The notes beneath the pieces are model-generated. The model was not told where the DNA came from and did not search any database. It saw nothing but the letters and a program-made list of their open reading frames with translations. Both the position numbers and the translations under genes were made by a program. A stretch of DNA of 64,000 bases from contig OY740765.1 of the NCBI GenBank assembly GCA_963513935.1, forward strand, positions 76,491,718 through 76,555,717, written 5' to 3'. The stretch comes from Aphrophora alni. Its lineage: Eukaryota > Arthropoda > Insecta > Hemiptera > Aphrophoridae. Below are positions 32,378 through 44,102 of the stretch, in pieces (positions within the stretch are counted from its first letter, which is position 1; the number at the start of each line of letters is the position of its first letter).

Positions 32378-35375
32378 TTTTATTATGTCTGTAGCTCAAA
32401 GGATAAGAGATATTGACAAAAAACTAAAAATATATTTCTTGGTAGTTGTTAACAATACCCAGAATTACTCCAGAAACAAAATATTTTAAAGTTATTATGA
32501 ACTATAAAATAATTTACTATTAATAATTTTTTTTAATGTGACAAAAATGTGTAAAAATAGGAAATTATGTAATAATTATTAGGCCTTATAAATTACTATA
32601 AATTTTATTTATTTAAATAAAAAAGATAATTAATTAAATACATGAAAATACATACAAACTACAATGTTCCATCCATTCTAACACAAGAAACCACACGTTT
32701 CATTAGTGACTAATGTACACGCTCTACAATACCAGGCTGCTCCCTGATTGTTTGAAAAGTGCGAACAATTTTATCCTCCAACTGATAAATATTGACAATT
32801 GGAGTTGAATAAACCAGAGACTTTGGATGTCCCCATACATAATAATCTAGTAGGTTCAGATCTGGGGAGTGTGCAGGCCAACCAACAGGGGCGCCGCGAC
32901 CAATCCATCTTCCTTAAAAATGAACATTTAATGTTTGTCTGACATCATTTGCAAAGTGATCAAGTGCACCATCATGCATGAACCATATGTTTATTACACT
33001 TTGCAAAAAACATCCTCTAAAATTTCGGGTAAATAAGAGTCACCTGTCAATTTATGTGGCAAAAAGAAAAGCCCAATTACCTTATCCATGTAGATTGCTG
33101 CCCAAACATTTAATGAAAATCTGTGTTGACTTTTTGAATGAAATACTGCATGAGGATTTTCATCACAACCAAACATGTCTATTGTGAAAGTTGTTTATAC
33201 CATCTTTAGTGAAAGAAGCCTCGACTGTAAAAAACATATTTGATATAAACTATGGGTTATAGGCACACTTGTTAAGTAACCATTGACTGAATGCAATCCT
33301 ATGCTGGTTATCACCTGGGAGTAAAGCTTGTACACGTTGCAGATGGTACGGATACAATAATTGCAAGTGTAAAATATTCTATACTGTTGTATGAGATATA
33401 CACTGTCATAGCAACTCTTCTGCAAGATAACTCCGGATTCTGTAACATATTGTTCAACACCCTTTCTTCTATCTCTGGTGTTGAAACTGTTTTAGATCTA
33501 CCATTACCAATCAAGACTGGTCCCAATTGTCCAGTTTCACATAAACGTTGTAAGTATCTTACAGTATCTTACAATACTGTAAGGTTTTTAATGATGATTT
33601 TTGGAATAATTGTTATCAAGTTATTTGGGATCTGAACAGTGTTCTATTTAGGAGTACACACCTTTCATGATCCGGAATTTCTCTTAACCCAACGAGTCTT
33701 TTCTCAGTCTAATTCAATCATAAGAACTCATTAGATCATTTTTTATTTTGTGGGATTTAATACCCTTGAAATGAATTTACTGCTCTTAATTTGGGGGCTC
33801 CACCAGACCCTTTAGGGTTAATCTTTGCTTGACATGAGGGATGACTCCAAAAGCAATCAGGTTAGAAATAATAGACCAGATTACTAGAACAATCTATTAA
33901 TTATATCATTAAGACTCTAAGACCAATGTATCAATTACAACTTCTCCATGAACTATTCCATGTATTTACTTGAATTTTACAAGTACAACATAATAAACTA
34001 AAATCATTCATTCATGATACTTTCTACTTTACTAAAACAAAATTACTTATGCTGACATTCTATATTAGTTCAATTTAAATAATAAAATTTGTTACATCTA
34101 TTTACGATATCTGCTATATGATATATTTTGTAACCCTCGAGATCTGTCTTACAAGTTATATTAGAAACTACTTACATTTTCTGACACTCCCTTTTCTCAT
34201 ACTAGACACTTAAATTGACCTTTAATTTTAATTTTCTTTACTTAACAAATCACACTAAACACTTCACTTATTTTGATTGCTCACTCGTTCACATTTGTTA
34301 CAACTCCTATTATCGCACCCCAATAGAATTTATAATTAGGGATCTGAAATTTTCCTTTTATTTATTTCACATTTTATTTGACATTAATCTGCAAGCACTT
34401 ATTACTAGTTGAAGTTATTTTTAGTGGTTTCCTTCCCAGATTGACCTCTAATTTTCCTCGTGTGTTCTCCTCTCCTTTTTCCATGTGTTTTACATAGTTA
34501 TTTTTGATTGGTCATTATTTGGCTTGATTTGTTCTGATTGGCTTATGTCTCATTCAAATTCCTCTTTGTATGCATTAATTTTGTATGAATATGTGTATTT
34601 TTCATTCTCACAGTGAAATATTCTGGCTGTGCAAAATCATGCTTTTGATGAAACTCTATACCACTGGCCTTTTAGTTTTACATTCGCTCCGAACATCCTG
34701 TTGAAATAATATATGCCTCCAATTTCTAAGTTAATCGCAGCTGAAATTTATTTATTTATTTTGTTTTGTTTAATTTTGAGAGTATTATTTATTTTGTGGA
34801 TTTTATAAGTTAATTTGATATCTGGAGTTTCCAGATATATCCCTGATAATGTGCATGAAAACGCACAAATAATTTTCTATCTGGCTGACGACGGTTTGGA
34901 TACTTTTCTTCATACAGCCATTTTGCCTCCCTTGCATTTCCATTAGCTTGACCATATTTAAAACTCATATCAGCACGTTCATTATTTCAGTAATTTTGAT
35001 TCATATTTAATGGTAGTATTTACCACGATTAATGACGATTTTCAGTTTTAAAATTTTTTTCACAATTACGAACTCACTAATTTTATGGGTGTAATACGTT
35101 AAATGTTTACTTTTCAAAGGAAAGAGCAACAATGAAGCTAACAGATATATTTTAGTACTTAAAACAGCTGTTGTTTTAATATTCTGAGTATTGTCAAAGA
35201 ACATTTACTAATGACAAAAATGTATTGTTGATCATGCGTTTTGCATTACCAACTTAGGAAATCATAATTTACCTAATTATGGAGTAATTCTGGGTATTGT
35301 TGACAACTACGAAGAAATATATTTTTTGTTTTTTGTCAATGTCTTTGTTATCCTTTAAGCTACAGACAAATTAAA
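32378..35375. repeat. Inner inverted repeat pair, arms about 95 bp, enclosing a mariner-like gene
   Basis: The arms at about 32378-32475 and 35283-35375 are inverted copies sharing GTCTGTAGCT(C/T)AAAGGATAA, ATATTTCTT and TAACAATACCCAGAATTACT. The mariner-like pseudogene at 32650-33570 lies inside. The arms may be terminal repeats of a 3.0-kb element or two inverted copies of a shorter repeat. Confidence 0.7.
32650..33570 (-). pseudogene. Mariner-like (IS630 superfamily) transposase, decayed
   Basis: Minus-strand blocks appear in order. First is a helix-turn-helix region with VSTPEIEERVLNNMLQNPEL and RRVAMTVYISYNS (33526-33311). Next is EASFTKDGINNFHNRHVW, then NPHAVFHSKSQHRFSLNVWA with a following LPHKLTGDSYLPEILEDVF (33176-32994). 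Last is FMHDGALDHF and GWPAHSPDLNLLDYYVWGH toward the C-terminus (about 32985-32830). The final DLNLLDYYVWG carries the last acidic residue position. The order and motifs match a mariner-related transposase common in insect genomes. At least three stops or frameshifts separate the blocks. It lies in USP32 intron 4, in the same orientation as the host gene. Confidence 0.8.
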
Positions 35376-37225
35376 AATACCGATGTGTTTGTTATTAGCA
35401 AACTAAATATTTGGTCTCTTGTATTTTTTTTTTTTTTTATAAAGTTTTGGTTTTTGAGATATTTGACATTAACCCTTTCCACTCGAACACCGAACCTGGT
35501 TCGGGTCCGCTATTTATCGGTAGCGGTCGAACACCGAACCTAGTTCGGGTTTCTGTAATGAGTAGAATATTATTAATCCAAAGATGTTTTACTGTTATCT
35601 GATTTGTGTGGATTGTGCTGCTATGGAACAGGAAGAGTTTGAACTATCTGAACATTTCATTTCTGATAGTTTTTACAGTTTCATTTTGCTTTTGTACAGC
35701 TGAAGTTATGTCGACATTGTCAGCTGTCCGCTGTGTTTGTTTACTGCGCAGTTGCAATCGCGATCAACTTTAGCGTGTGTATTAAATTTTTAATTTTTAA
35801 AATTATTTTTATTTTAGGGTTATCATTATATATTTTTAACTAAAACATTCTTCAAATTTAAGAAATAATTAGTTTCAGTAGCTTTAGAAATATATAACCT
35901 CCATAAAAAAATGTTTTTCCCTAAATTTGCTGAAAAACTTGAATTTTTTTTTATGCATCAAAAAAAAAAAATTTACTAAAATTAAAATTCTTTTTATATA
36001 GACTTCATAACGCCATAAATGTTCTTGAACTAAAATAACATCTTAATTAATACTTTGTTGTCATGGAATCCAATTACAAGCAATGTATGCTATGTGTGTT
36101 GATATTTGCCTAAAATTAAATGCAAGCAGATAGGGATAATCAGCGATTGCAAATGAGATGGGAAAAGGGTTAAAGATTTTAACTGCCACAATTTTGAAAA
36201 TATTCAAAAGAACGTTCTGGTTTTTCGTATAGTGATAAACTGTTATGCAACAAATAGGTATACAAAGTTTGAGCTCAATATCTTTTCTACTTGCCAAGTG
36301 GCTGTATGCAGTATGCCAATCTCATGAGACGCACAATGTTATGGGCAAATTTGTCAGACTTGTTCTACAGCAGCATTAAGAAGTTGCAGGTGACCTTAGC
36401 ATTTGCCATGTCATAAAAACAACCAATCACAACAAAAAAAGAATACATTGGAACTACTTGGAGGATCCTTGTCAAACTGGATAAAAAATTGTGTTGAACC
36501 GTAGTCGCGAAGTTTGTGGTTTGTTTTTTCAAACCAATACACACAGGAAACACATTCAACACCAGTGCAAGTATGTATTTTTAACTCCAACGGTGGTGGT
36601 GCTTCTGGTAGCATTTGGTACTACATGAGTCAAACTTGATGCGTTTTGTTTCAAAATGACATCTCAACCGATTTTGTAAGTTATCTGAATAAATTTCTAC
36701 ATGCTTTAAATTTGTCAAGTGTTTTTTGAAACACTGTATAATAAATATTCAAATTTAATCCTAACAACAAAAATGATGGTGAAAAAACCTTGCATAAACT
36801 TTCTAACAAGTAAAGATGCACAGCAATATGCTGTAATATAATAATTACTAAATTAAATAATACTTTTTTGATATGACAAGAGTTTTCAATGACATGATCA
36901 AGGTTCATTTTCATAATTTACTAATTACTTAAAACTGTATTTTTCTTCACGTGCTTTTTATATTATTATTCAATTTTTACTTTCTCACATACAAGTAGTA
37001 TAGAAAATGTTGTGTGGGTCAAAAAATTTGTTTTTGGAATGAAATCTGTTTGGTATCTGTTTGTGTCGTATGTGCAGTGCTCTTTTTTATATATCATGTA
37101 CAGCGGACTAATAACTATCTGGCTTTGGCTGTGGTGCAAATAATATTAATTTGGATCAACAAGTTTAGGTTATAGAACAGTTAATTACAATACTTTTTTA
37201 TTGTTTTTTTTTTTTTTACTTTATT
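33640..37225. other. Intron 4 sequence without recognised gene
   Basis: Apart from the inverted repeat arms, this stretch is AT-rich and without recognisable coding sequence. At 35470-35550 a tandem duplication of about 55 bp contains CGAACACCGAACCTGGTTCG and a second CGAACACCGAACCTAGTTCG. Confidence 0.5.
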
Positions 37226-37229
37226 ATTT

Positions 37230-37490
37230 GAAAACTAAAAACCTCTCTGTCTTCATGGCTTTAAAAAAAGGAAGAAAAGAGCATAAAAAAGAGACCCCTT
37301 AACTTTCAAATACTCTAACAGTGGGAGGGTCCAAAGAGAACAAGAGTTAGTAAAGAGAGACCAGATGGAAAGATGAAATAGAGTAATCTAACCCAAGACT
37401 ACAGGTGTATTATTGTAACCTCAGGGTTGCAACACCTGTACTCACTATAAATGAGCCTCTGAGGGGCTTTTCGATCATAAGCCTCTCATA
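37230..37490. repeat. Dispersed repeat related to 53385-53560
   Basis: CTCTCTGTCTTCATGGCTTT followed by an A/G-rich run with AAGAAAAGAGCATAAAA and then CTCTAACAGTGGGAGGGTCC has a diverged counterpart at 53388-53480 (CTCTCGGTCATCATTGCCTT, AAAGAAAAGCATAAAA, CTCTAATAACATCAGGGTC). The family is unknown. Confidence 0.5.
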
Positions 37491-37675
37491 AAATATAGGG
37501 CTATACCCATAGTACACATTTTTTGTAGTTTTTATTTTTATTTTTTTTTTTTTAAGAAAAATTACTTACCTTTGAAATTGGTTTATTGAGAAAGAGAACA
37601 CTGTAGCTGGGTGAGCAGAGTGTGCAAATTTGTTCACGTCTGTCCAAGAAAAGTATGGCTTATTATTTTACAGTA

Positions 37676-38505
37676 CAGTAGAACCCCTCTAATCCGCCCT
37701 CGGATGGTCCGTCACCTCGGTTAGTCCGACCGTGCTCGAGCTCTTGGTTATTGATATTATTCTGCCGACTTGCAGACTTGTGGAATGTCTCACGCCTGGC
37801 GGGCGCCAATCTTTCCGGTTTGTTATCGCTATCGGTTTGTAATCGCTATCGCTTTTCCGCATCAGTGCTGTGTCATCTCTCGTGAAAAATTAAACACTAC
37901 AAAGCTTTTTTACAGATTCCCCTCTGTCAAGTCTTTTGACACATTTAACCGCGTCTGAAAAGAAACCAACACACGCTTCCGTATTCCCGTTTTCGTAACT
38001 CGCTCATTTTTATTTACTGTATATACTGTACGTAGAACATAACCAGTCAAAGACAAGAAGAAAACTGAAAAGAAATGTTATATTTTCTATAATGTATACT
38101 AAATTGATACGTGGAAAAAAAGCGGCCCATCAAACGATGTTGCCTTTGTATGTCTGCTATACCGACGGGTGCCAATGCCGCGGTGTTTTTATGCCGCCGA
38201 CAATGGGATACCTCTATCGACAAAGTCGTTTGACTCGCCGCCGCTTTGGTGTTTCAATTACAATTTATTTTCGGAAACTCTCATCCAACCAGTACACTAC
38301 GATATAGGCCGGTTAACAGAAGTTCTACTGTAGTTGCAAAGTTTATATATAGACTTTTAAAAGTTTATATATCACTTATTTCACTTTAAAAAAATGTGTT
38401 TATATAATATGTAATAAATATTGACTTTTTTCGGATAATCCGACCTTTTTTGCGTTCCGACCATGCCCCCAGTCCCGAAGGTGACGGATTAGAGGGGTTC
38501 TACTG
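37676..38505 (+). mobile_element. Chimeric non-autonomous Tigger, family 1 ends
   Basis: TA flanks both ends (37674-37675 and 38506-38507). The first 209 bp match the left end of the intact Tigger at 26308 with few differences, and the last 90 bp are essentially identical to its right end. The central 37885-38332 does not match family 1. It ends with AACAGAAGTTCTACTGTAG, which is itself a Tigger-type 3' terminus. So the centre appears to come from another Tigger family, placed between family-1 ends. Confidence 0.88.
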
Positions 38506-39725
38506 TACTCAATTAGCAGAAGATACCTAACACGACAGAGTTGTTTTGAACTATCCAGTTTTTAATGACCTGTACTTTATTGATTTATGATTAATTGTGT
38601 AATTTTATAATGGTTTTTTACATACAAGTGACAAATACAAGAAATATGTTGCCCAATATATATATATATATATATATATAATCTTAGTTACATTTTTTAG
38701 ATACATGTTTTAGTCATTTTTTATACTTTCCTTTCAGAATTATATCAAATAATTCTTTGATCAAAGTCTACATAAATATGCTATGAAATGCTACTGAAAT
38801 TTAGTTATCATAATTTTGAGTGTGTAATGCACAGGAAGTGATTTATTCTTAACACGTGGTTTATAACATTAGGCCGGATAGTTAAAAGCCTTCTGATTCT
38901 CAAATTTCAAGTTACAATAATTATATATTGGGGTTATACTCCAAGACGTAAATAGTCCCTATATTTCAACAAAAGTGGTTCATCTGATTGTTCTAAATGA
39001 CCATGTAATAGAGACAAAATAGTTGGTACCACTTTTGCGGATTCAAGGTCTAAAATATATATAACCGCAAAAAACTCAAAATAGTTTTATTTTGCCATCA
39101 CATTACTTTCTCTATTACTGCATGAAAGTAAATTATTGCTGCTGAAAAATAAAAAATTTGGAAATAAAACATACTTTTAACTAAGTTCTAAACAAGTACT
39201 TGAAATATATTAATTAAAATGAACACCAATTAAGGAAAGTAATTAATTTATCTTCTACCATGTAAATCTAAGTAGGTCTATTATAGGATCACATGGCCCG
39301 TGTATAGGGTAGAGTGTGGGTATATTTTTAATAACATTTGCTGTACTCTCCAGCGTATTCTGAACAAAACATATGTTTGCCCTTTCTCTTTTATCACATA
39401 TTCAAATACATTTTATCGCAACAATTGTTGTACAATTCTTTTGAGGAAACTATAATGATTCTTACGGTGTTAGTGTGTTTTCAAAATCGTTGAAATCTAA
39501 TCATCCAGAAAAAATATTTTAATTCTTACATTTCATGGTAAAAACGAAAATGTATTTCAGTTCAGACTGAACACAATTATTGAATGAAATTAATTAAACA
39601 CTGCAATTTTGTTTTTCAATTTAGCTTGTAGCAGATATTTTTTATTGACAAAGTGCTTCAAAAACACAATAATGTCTCTTTCTGGAGTTTGTTTAGATGT
39701 AATGAATGAAATTTTGTTCAATTTT
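38506..39725. other. Intron 4 sequence; (TA)n at about 38655-38680
   Basis: No coding sequence recognised. A run of about 12 TA units lies at 38655-38680. Confidence 0.6.
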
Positions 39726-42060
39726 CCTACAGAAATTGGGAAATCAGTATAGAATGGTGGTCGATTATTGTAAACTGAATGAGAATATGGAGCCAGGTAG
39801 GTTTCCTTTACCTCGGGTAGACATTATTTTTGATACTTTGTGCACAGCTATATATTTTTGTTTTATGGACATCAATCAGCCATTTTTTCAGCAACCTATA
39901 GTTCTAGAGCACAAGCCATATACAGCATTTGTTACGATAGAGGGTTATATTAGTAGGCATACCTATGGGTATGCCCAATTCATTTAATTCCTTTCAACGC
40001 AACATGAATAGGTTATTTGGAGGTTTGATGTATCAAGGTATGATAATTTATTATTGATGATTTAGTGGCATAGGGAAATATATTTCAGGAACAGTTATAA
40101 TTGTTAGAGGTTTTCCAAAAATTAGACTCGCCAAGTTAAATTGAAGAACCTAAAATGTCTTCTTTTTTATCACAACAAACAAGTGCTAGGACATAACATT
40201 TCTGCATGGATATGATCCTTGGAAAAAATTTAAAGGAAATAAAAGATTTTCCTACTCCTACGAGGACGAAGGATGTACAGAGTTTCCTGGGAGAAGCATA
40301 ATATTATAGGAAGTTTGTCCACAGATTTAGTGACATTGCTAATCCGTTGATGGATCTAACAAGAAAAGAAAATTCGGTAGGTAAAAATTTGAAATGGACA
40401 AAGCAACATGACGATGTGTTTAAACAGTTGAAAGGTGTTTTGACATCACTTCCTGTTTTGGTTTTTATCATGAGGATAAGGAAATTGTCATTTCGTGTGA
40501 TGCTAGTCGGCACAGGTGGCATACTGTCTCAATACCAAGAAGATGGTACACAACAACCGGTGGCATATGTTAGTAGGAGATTGAGAGATACTGAGGGTTG
40601 GTGGAGTGTTTTGGAGATAGAGTTGCTCAGTGTGGTGTACACTGTATATTATTTTAGACTTTTTTTTATATGGATGAGATTTTACTATCTTCAACGATCA
40701 TGCCAATCTACAGTATTATAAGAATGTTAAAACTTTAAGTTTTGGAATTAAACAGGTTGGCTTTAAACTCAGTTAAGTATGATTTTGACATAAAACATAA
40801 ATCAGGCTCGGCAATGAGAATGCCTGATAGTTTAAGTCGATACCCAGGAGAGCTACACGTCACACAATTGGAAGTCCAATGAGAATTTAAAATACTTAAT
40901 ATTCAGAAGGTCAATATAGAACAGTTACATTTTGTTTTATATAAGACAAGCATTGCTTGATCCAGTAGGTGCTGACAAGACACATTTGTGAGCCTCAAGG
41001 TTGTACTTACTACGGGACAACATTTTGCATTACAACAATTTATGAATGGAGAATTGACCTTGCTATTGGCTGTGCCAAGGGAGTTAGTTACGGAAATTTT
41101 GAAAACGTTCGACGATTCATTTATAACAGGAGGTCATGCAGGAATTTCAAAGACATTGTCAAAAATAGAGGACAGAAGTATTTTGGCCTAGTAGCATAGC
41201 AGATGTTGTGAAAGGATATTAATTTATATTAAGAATTGCTCTAAATGTCAAGCTATGAAAACAGAGACAAAAATCTACATGTTTCTTATAGCCTATACAT
41301 ATATGTGGTAAACCTTTTACTAAGTTGACATTTGATTATTTAGGACCTTTGCCAAAATCTAATAAAAATTGTATATTTTAGTGGCAACAGATAATACTAC
41401 AGCGAAATTTCTACTGGAGGACATTTTGCCGCGTTATGGAATGCTGGCAGAAATACAAACTGACAGAGGTACACATTTTGTTGCTGAAACATTGAACCAA
41501 TTGTACAAGGGTTTAGAGATTGTGCATAAAACATCGGCAGCTTATAGGCCACAAAATCTGGAGATTACAGAGAGGTACAACTCCAAGTTAATAAATATGC
41601 TTCGGTGTTATATGGATGAAGATCAGAAGGACTGGAATATATATGTAAAGTTGGTAACATTTGTATATGCATTGACAGATTTTCCCCCATTTTATTTGTT
41701 ACATGGTTTTGAGCCTAACCAGCCTATAGATTTCGCTTTGCTCCCTACGGTCCCAGATACGGATATTTGGCAGTTTTGAAAATAATATGTAAGGTCAGAC
41801 AAAATTTGTCATGGTTGATATCTTATACACAAAATAAAAAATGACACCAATATAATTTGTGACAAAGAAAGGTAATTTACGGTAAGATGGTTAGTTCTCG
41901 TAAAGATAGTGGGGGAAAAAAACAAGTTGGTGCAGCAGTATGGTGGTCCATAGAAAGTTTTACAGTGATTACCACAACTAAACTACGAGACTGAGGTGTG
42001 TCGATATGGAAATGGGTAGGTGATATAGTGGATGTTGCACTGTTGAAAGCGTATAACGTG
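39726..42060 (+). pseudogene. Ty3/Gypsy pol relic (RT, RNase H, integrase)
   Basis: The order is that of Ty3/Gypsy. The RT start contains YRMVVDYCKLNENMEPGRFPLP and FCFMDINQPFFQQP (39735-39987), then FNSFQRNMNRLFGGLMYQGM near 40000. The RT/RNase H connection (TRTKDVQSFLGEA, then WTKQHDDVFKQLK) and RNase H with QPVAYVSRRL and EIELLSVVYTVYYFR follow (40215-40670). The integrase zinc-finger region GGHAGISKTLSKIEDR and CSKCQ lie at 41130-41260, then LTFDYLGPLPKS, TDRGTHFVAETLNQLYKGL and AAYRPQNLEITERYN (41369-41779), and a trace of the tail (KNKLVQQYGGP) near 41920. Many stops and frameshifts. The usual YxDD motif is not readable. Gag and LTRs were not identified. Sense strand is opposite to USP32. 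Confidence 0.85.
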
Positions 42061-43983
42061 AATGATTAAGTAATAATAGTAATGTAATAATTTTTTTAAA
42101 AAAAATTTAATACAGATTCGTACATGTTTCATAATTCTTTTATTATAGTTTGCAAATAAGTTTAATAATAATGAATGTTTATATTATGTAATTTTAATGC
42201 CTAATGCACAATGCAGAATGATTCTAACAAAAGGGTTGAGTATTACAAAAAAATTCTTTACTGAGAGGTAGTTCTAATTATAACGGAATGAATACAGATC
42301 GTTTGTTCAGTTACAGGCGACCAGTGTGAAAGGAAGTTATCTACAAAATAACTTTGACAAAGCTGATGCAGAACTTGGTGTGTGGTTGTTTGATCCTTTT
42401 TCCCATGATCCTGGTTTCCTCTCTCTACGTTCCAGTAATCGTGTTTATGGGAACATATTTTCAAGCGAAAGCTGCCAATTATATACCTATATGACTCTGT
42501 TATACCTTTGACACACATTTTTTCTCTCACTCCCTTACAACATTTTCAAAATTTCCAAAAATGACTAAATCATGTCTAAAGGATAACGATTCCGCTGTGT
42601 GTTAAGTAGTTCGAACTATAGAAACAATCTTAAATAGCACAGATGATGTTCAGCAGTTGACAATCAGGGAGCACGATTGAGCAGATCAGATCACCCCGAC
42701 CCATGACTAGCACCGGCGGCGTTTTTCATTGGTGCTGTGGTACAGCAATAAATGAAGACTTACACGTTCTGACCACCAACAATCATTTGAATAAGATACA
42801 GTAGCTATTTCGTGGCGATCATGCCGATTTGGTTAACACTGCAAGGATACACGTCTAATGTGACTAGCGTCTTGTCACAGGTACATGACGCGTTGCAGGA
42901 ATTACAGGATAGGATGGTATACAGCAGATATCTAATGTGACTACTACAGATGTATAGGAAACTATGGTGTCTTTTTTTTGGTTTTTTGGTAAGAGCGCCT
43001 AATATAGTATAAAGCTATAATGTTAATTTTAAGTAACACAACAACATAATAGGAGACGATTTAGCATCAGTGCCATGTCATGTTGGTCGGATGTGATAGA
43101 TGCAGCAGATTTTTTATACATGTAATAATTACTGTATGGATGACTTTTTTAACTATTGTATTATTTTATTAATAGTTTAAGGTATGCATAGTATCTGCAA
43201 TGATATGGTTTCAAGGACCAGAAAGGAATCACCCTCAATTTTAATGTATCTTTATAAAATGTTAAATTTTTTATTTTCTCTTTTTGATGTTTTTAACATC
43301 GAGACCATGTTTCAGGTGATGTTAGAAATTAGGGATAAATTAGGGATAAATTTAGTTATGAATATAGTTTAAGTTCTTTTTAAGAAGCCAGAGTAACAAC
43401 AATTATTGTGACAGAACTGAAAAACTGATGAAATTGCTTACCTTGCAATTATGATGGATGCCATTAAGGTGAGATTAAGTGTACAAATACTGGTGTACTT
43501 GGCGAGAAAGAGTTTCTGAGGGAATCGGACCTTCATACAAGAATCTGTGAGAGTCGCAAGAAGGGTGAGCTAACTTTATGTGTAAAAGAACTTGTAATTA
43601 TTCAGTCAATTTATTATATTATTAACATAGAATCAGAACAATCAGTACAATAGTTAGTCATTCTGGATTCTTAGTGGTAATAAGATTAAGATATTTCTAT
43701 TAGTATATGATGAAGCTGAAAGAGTGACAATCAGGTTATAATAAATGATAAAGAACCATTAATTGTATAACTGAACCACTGATTTATTTAGTTTAATGTG
43801 AAAGAACCGAGGGAGAAATCCTAGTAAAATTAATAATCCTAACATGACTTAGTCATTTAAATATCTTGATGGTGGAAAAGTGTTTGTTGTGAACATAAGT
43901 GTCCATTCATTTGATATAAGGAGTTTATTAATTACAGATAGTCTACCTATTCCTGTTATAAAAGAATATTAAATGCAACAAAC
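42061..43983. other. Intron 4 sequence; GC-richer patch 42580-42960
   Basis: No ORF recognised. The patch at 42580-42960 is richer in CG dinucleotides than its surroundings and contains a short internal repeat (TCTAATGTGACTA at 42855 and 42932). It could belong to the 3' LTR region of the Ty3/Gypsy relic, but no second copy was found. Confidence 0.4.
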
Positions 43984-44102
43984 CTCAATAAAAAGACTTC
44001 CAATACACTCGTCATAGCCATTTTCACAGAGATGAAGCATGTGAAGGAACTCATTATAAAGTATGTAGGCACTATTCTCATTGGCATATAGATTGAACAA
44101 AA
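43984..44102 (-). CDS. USP32: USP32 homologue, coding exon 4
   Basis: A 119-bp exon with a TTGTTTCAG acceptor and a GTTTGT donor. After completing the split Phe codon from exon 3, it reads LFNLYANENSAYILYNEFLH then MLHLCENGYDECIGSLFIE. This corresponds to the helix and loop region following the KEEKIKF segment of USP32. It ends in phase 0, which joins exon 5 directly. The 14-kb intron 4 between them holds the mariner, Tigger and Ty3/Gypsy copies. Confidence 0.88.

Larger units (their letters stand above)
30290..36300. repeat. Dispersed inverted repeat pair, outer arms about 130 bp
   Basis: The blocks at about 30435-30570 and 36165-36297 are inverted copies with minor differences. Both contain AAGATATTGAGCTCAAACTT, TTTGTATACCTATTT and ACGAAAAACCAGAACGTTCT. 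About 5.6 kb separates them. They could be ends of one large degraded element or two independent copies in opposite orientation. Both lie in USP32 intron 4. Confidence 0.75.
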
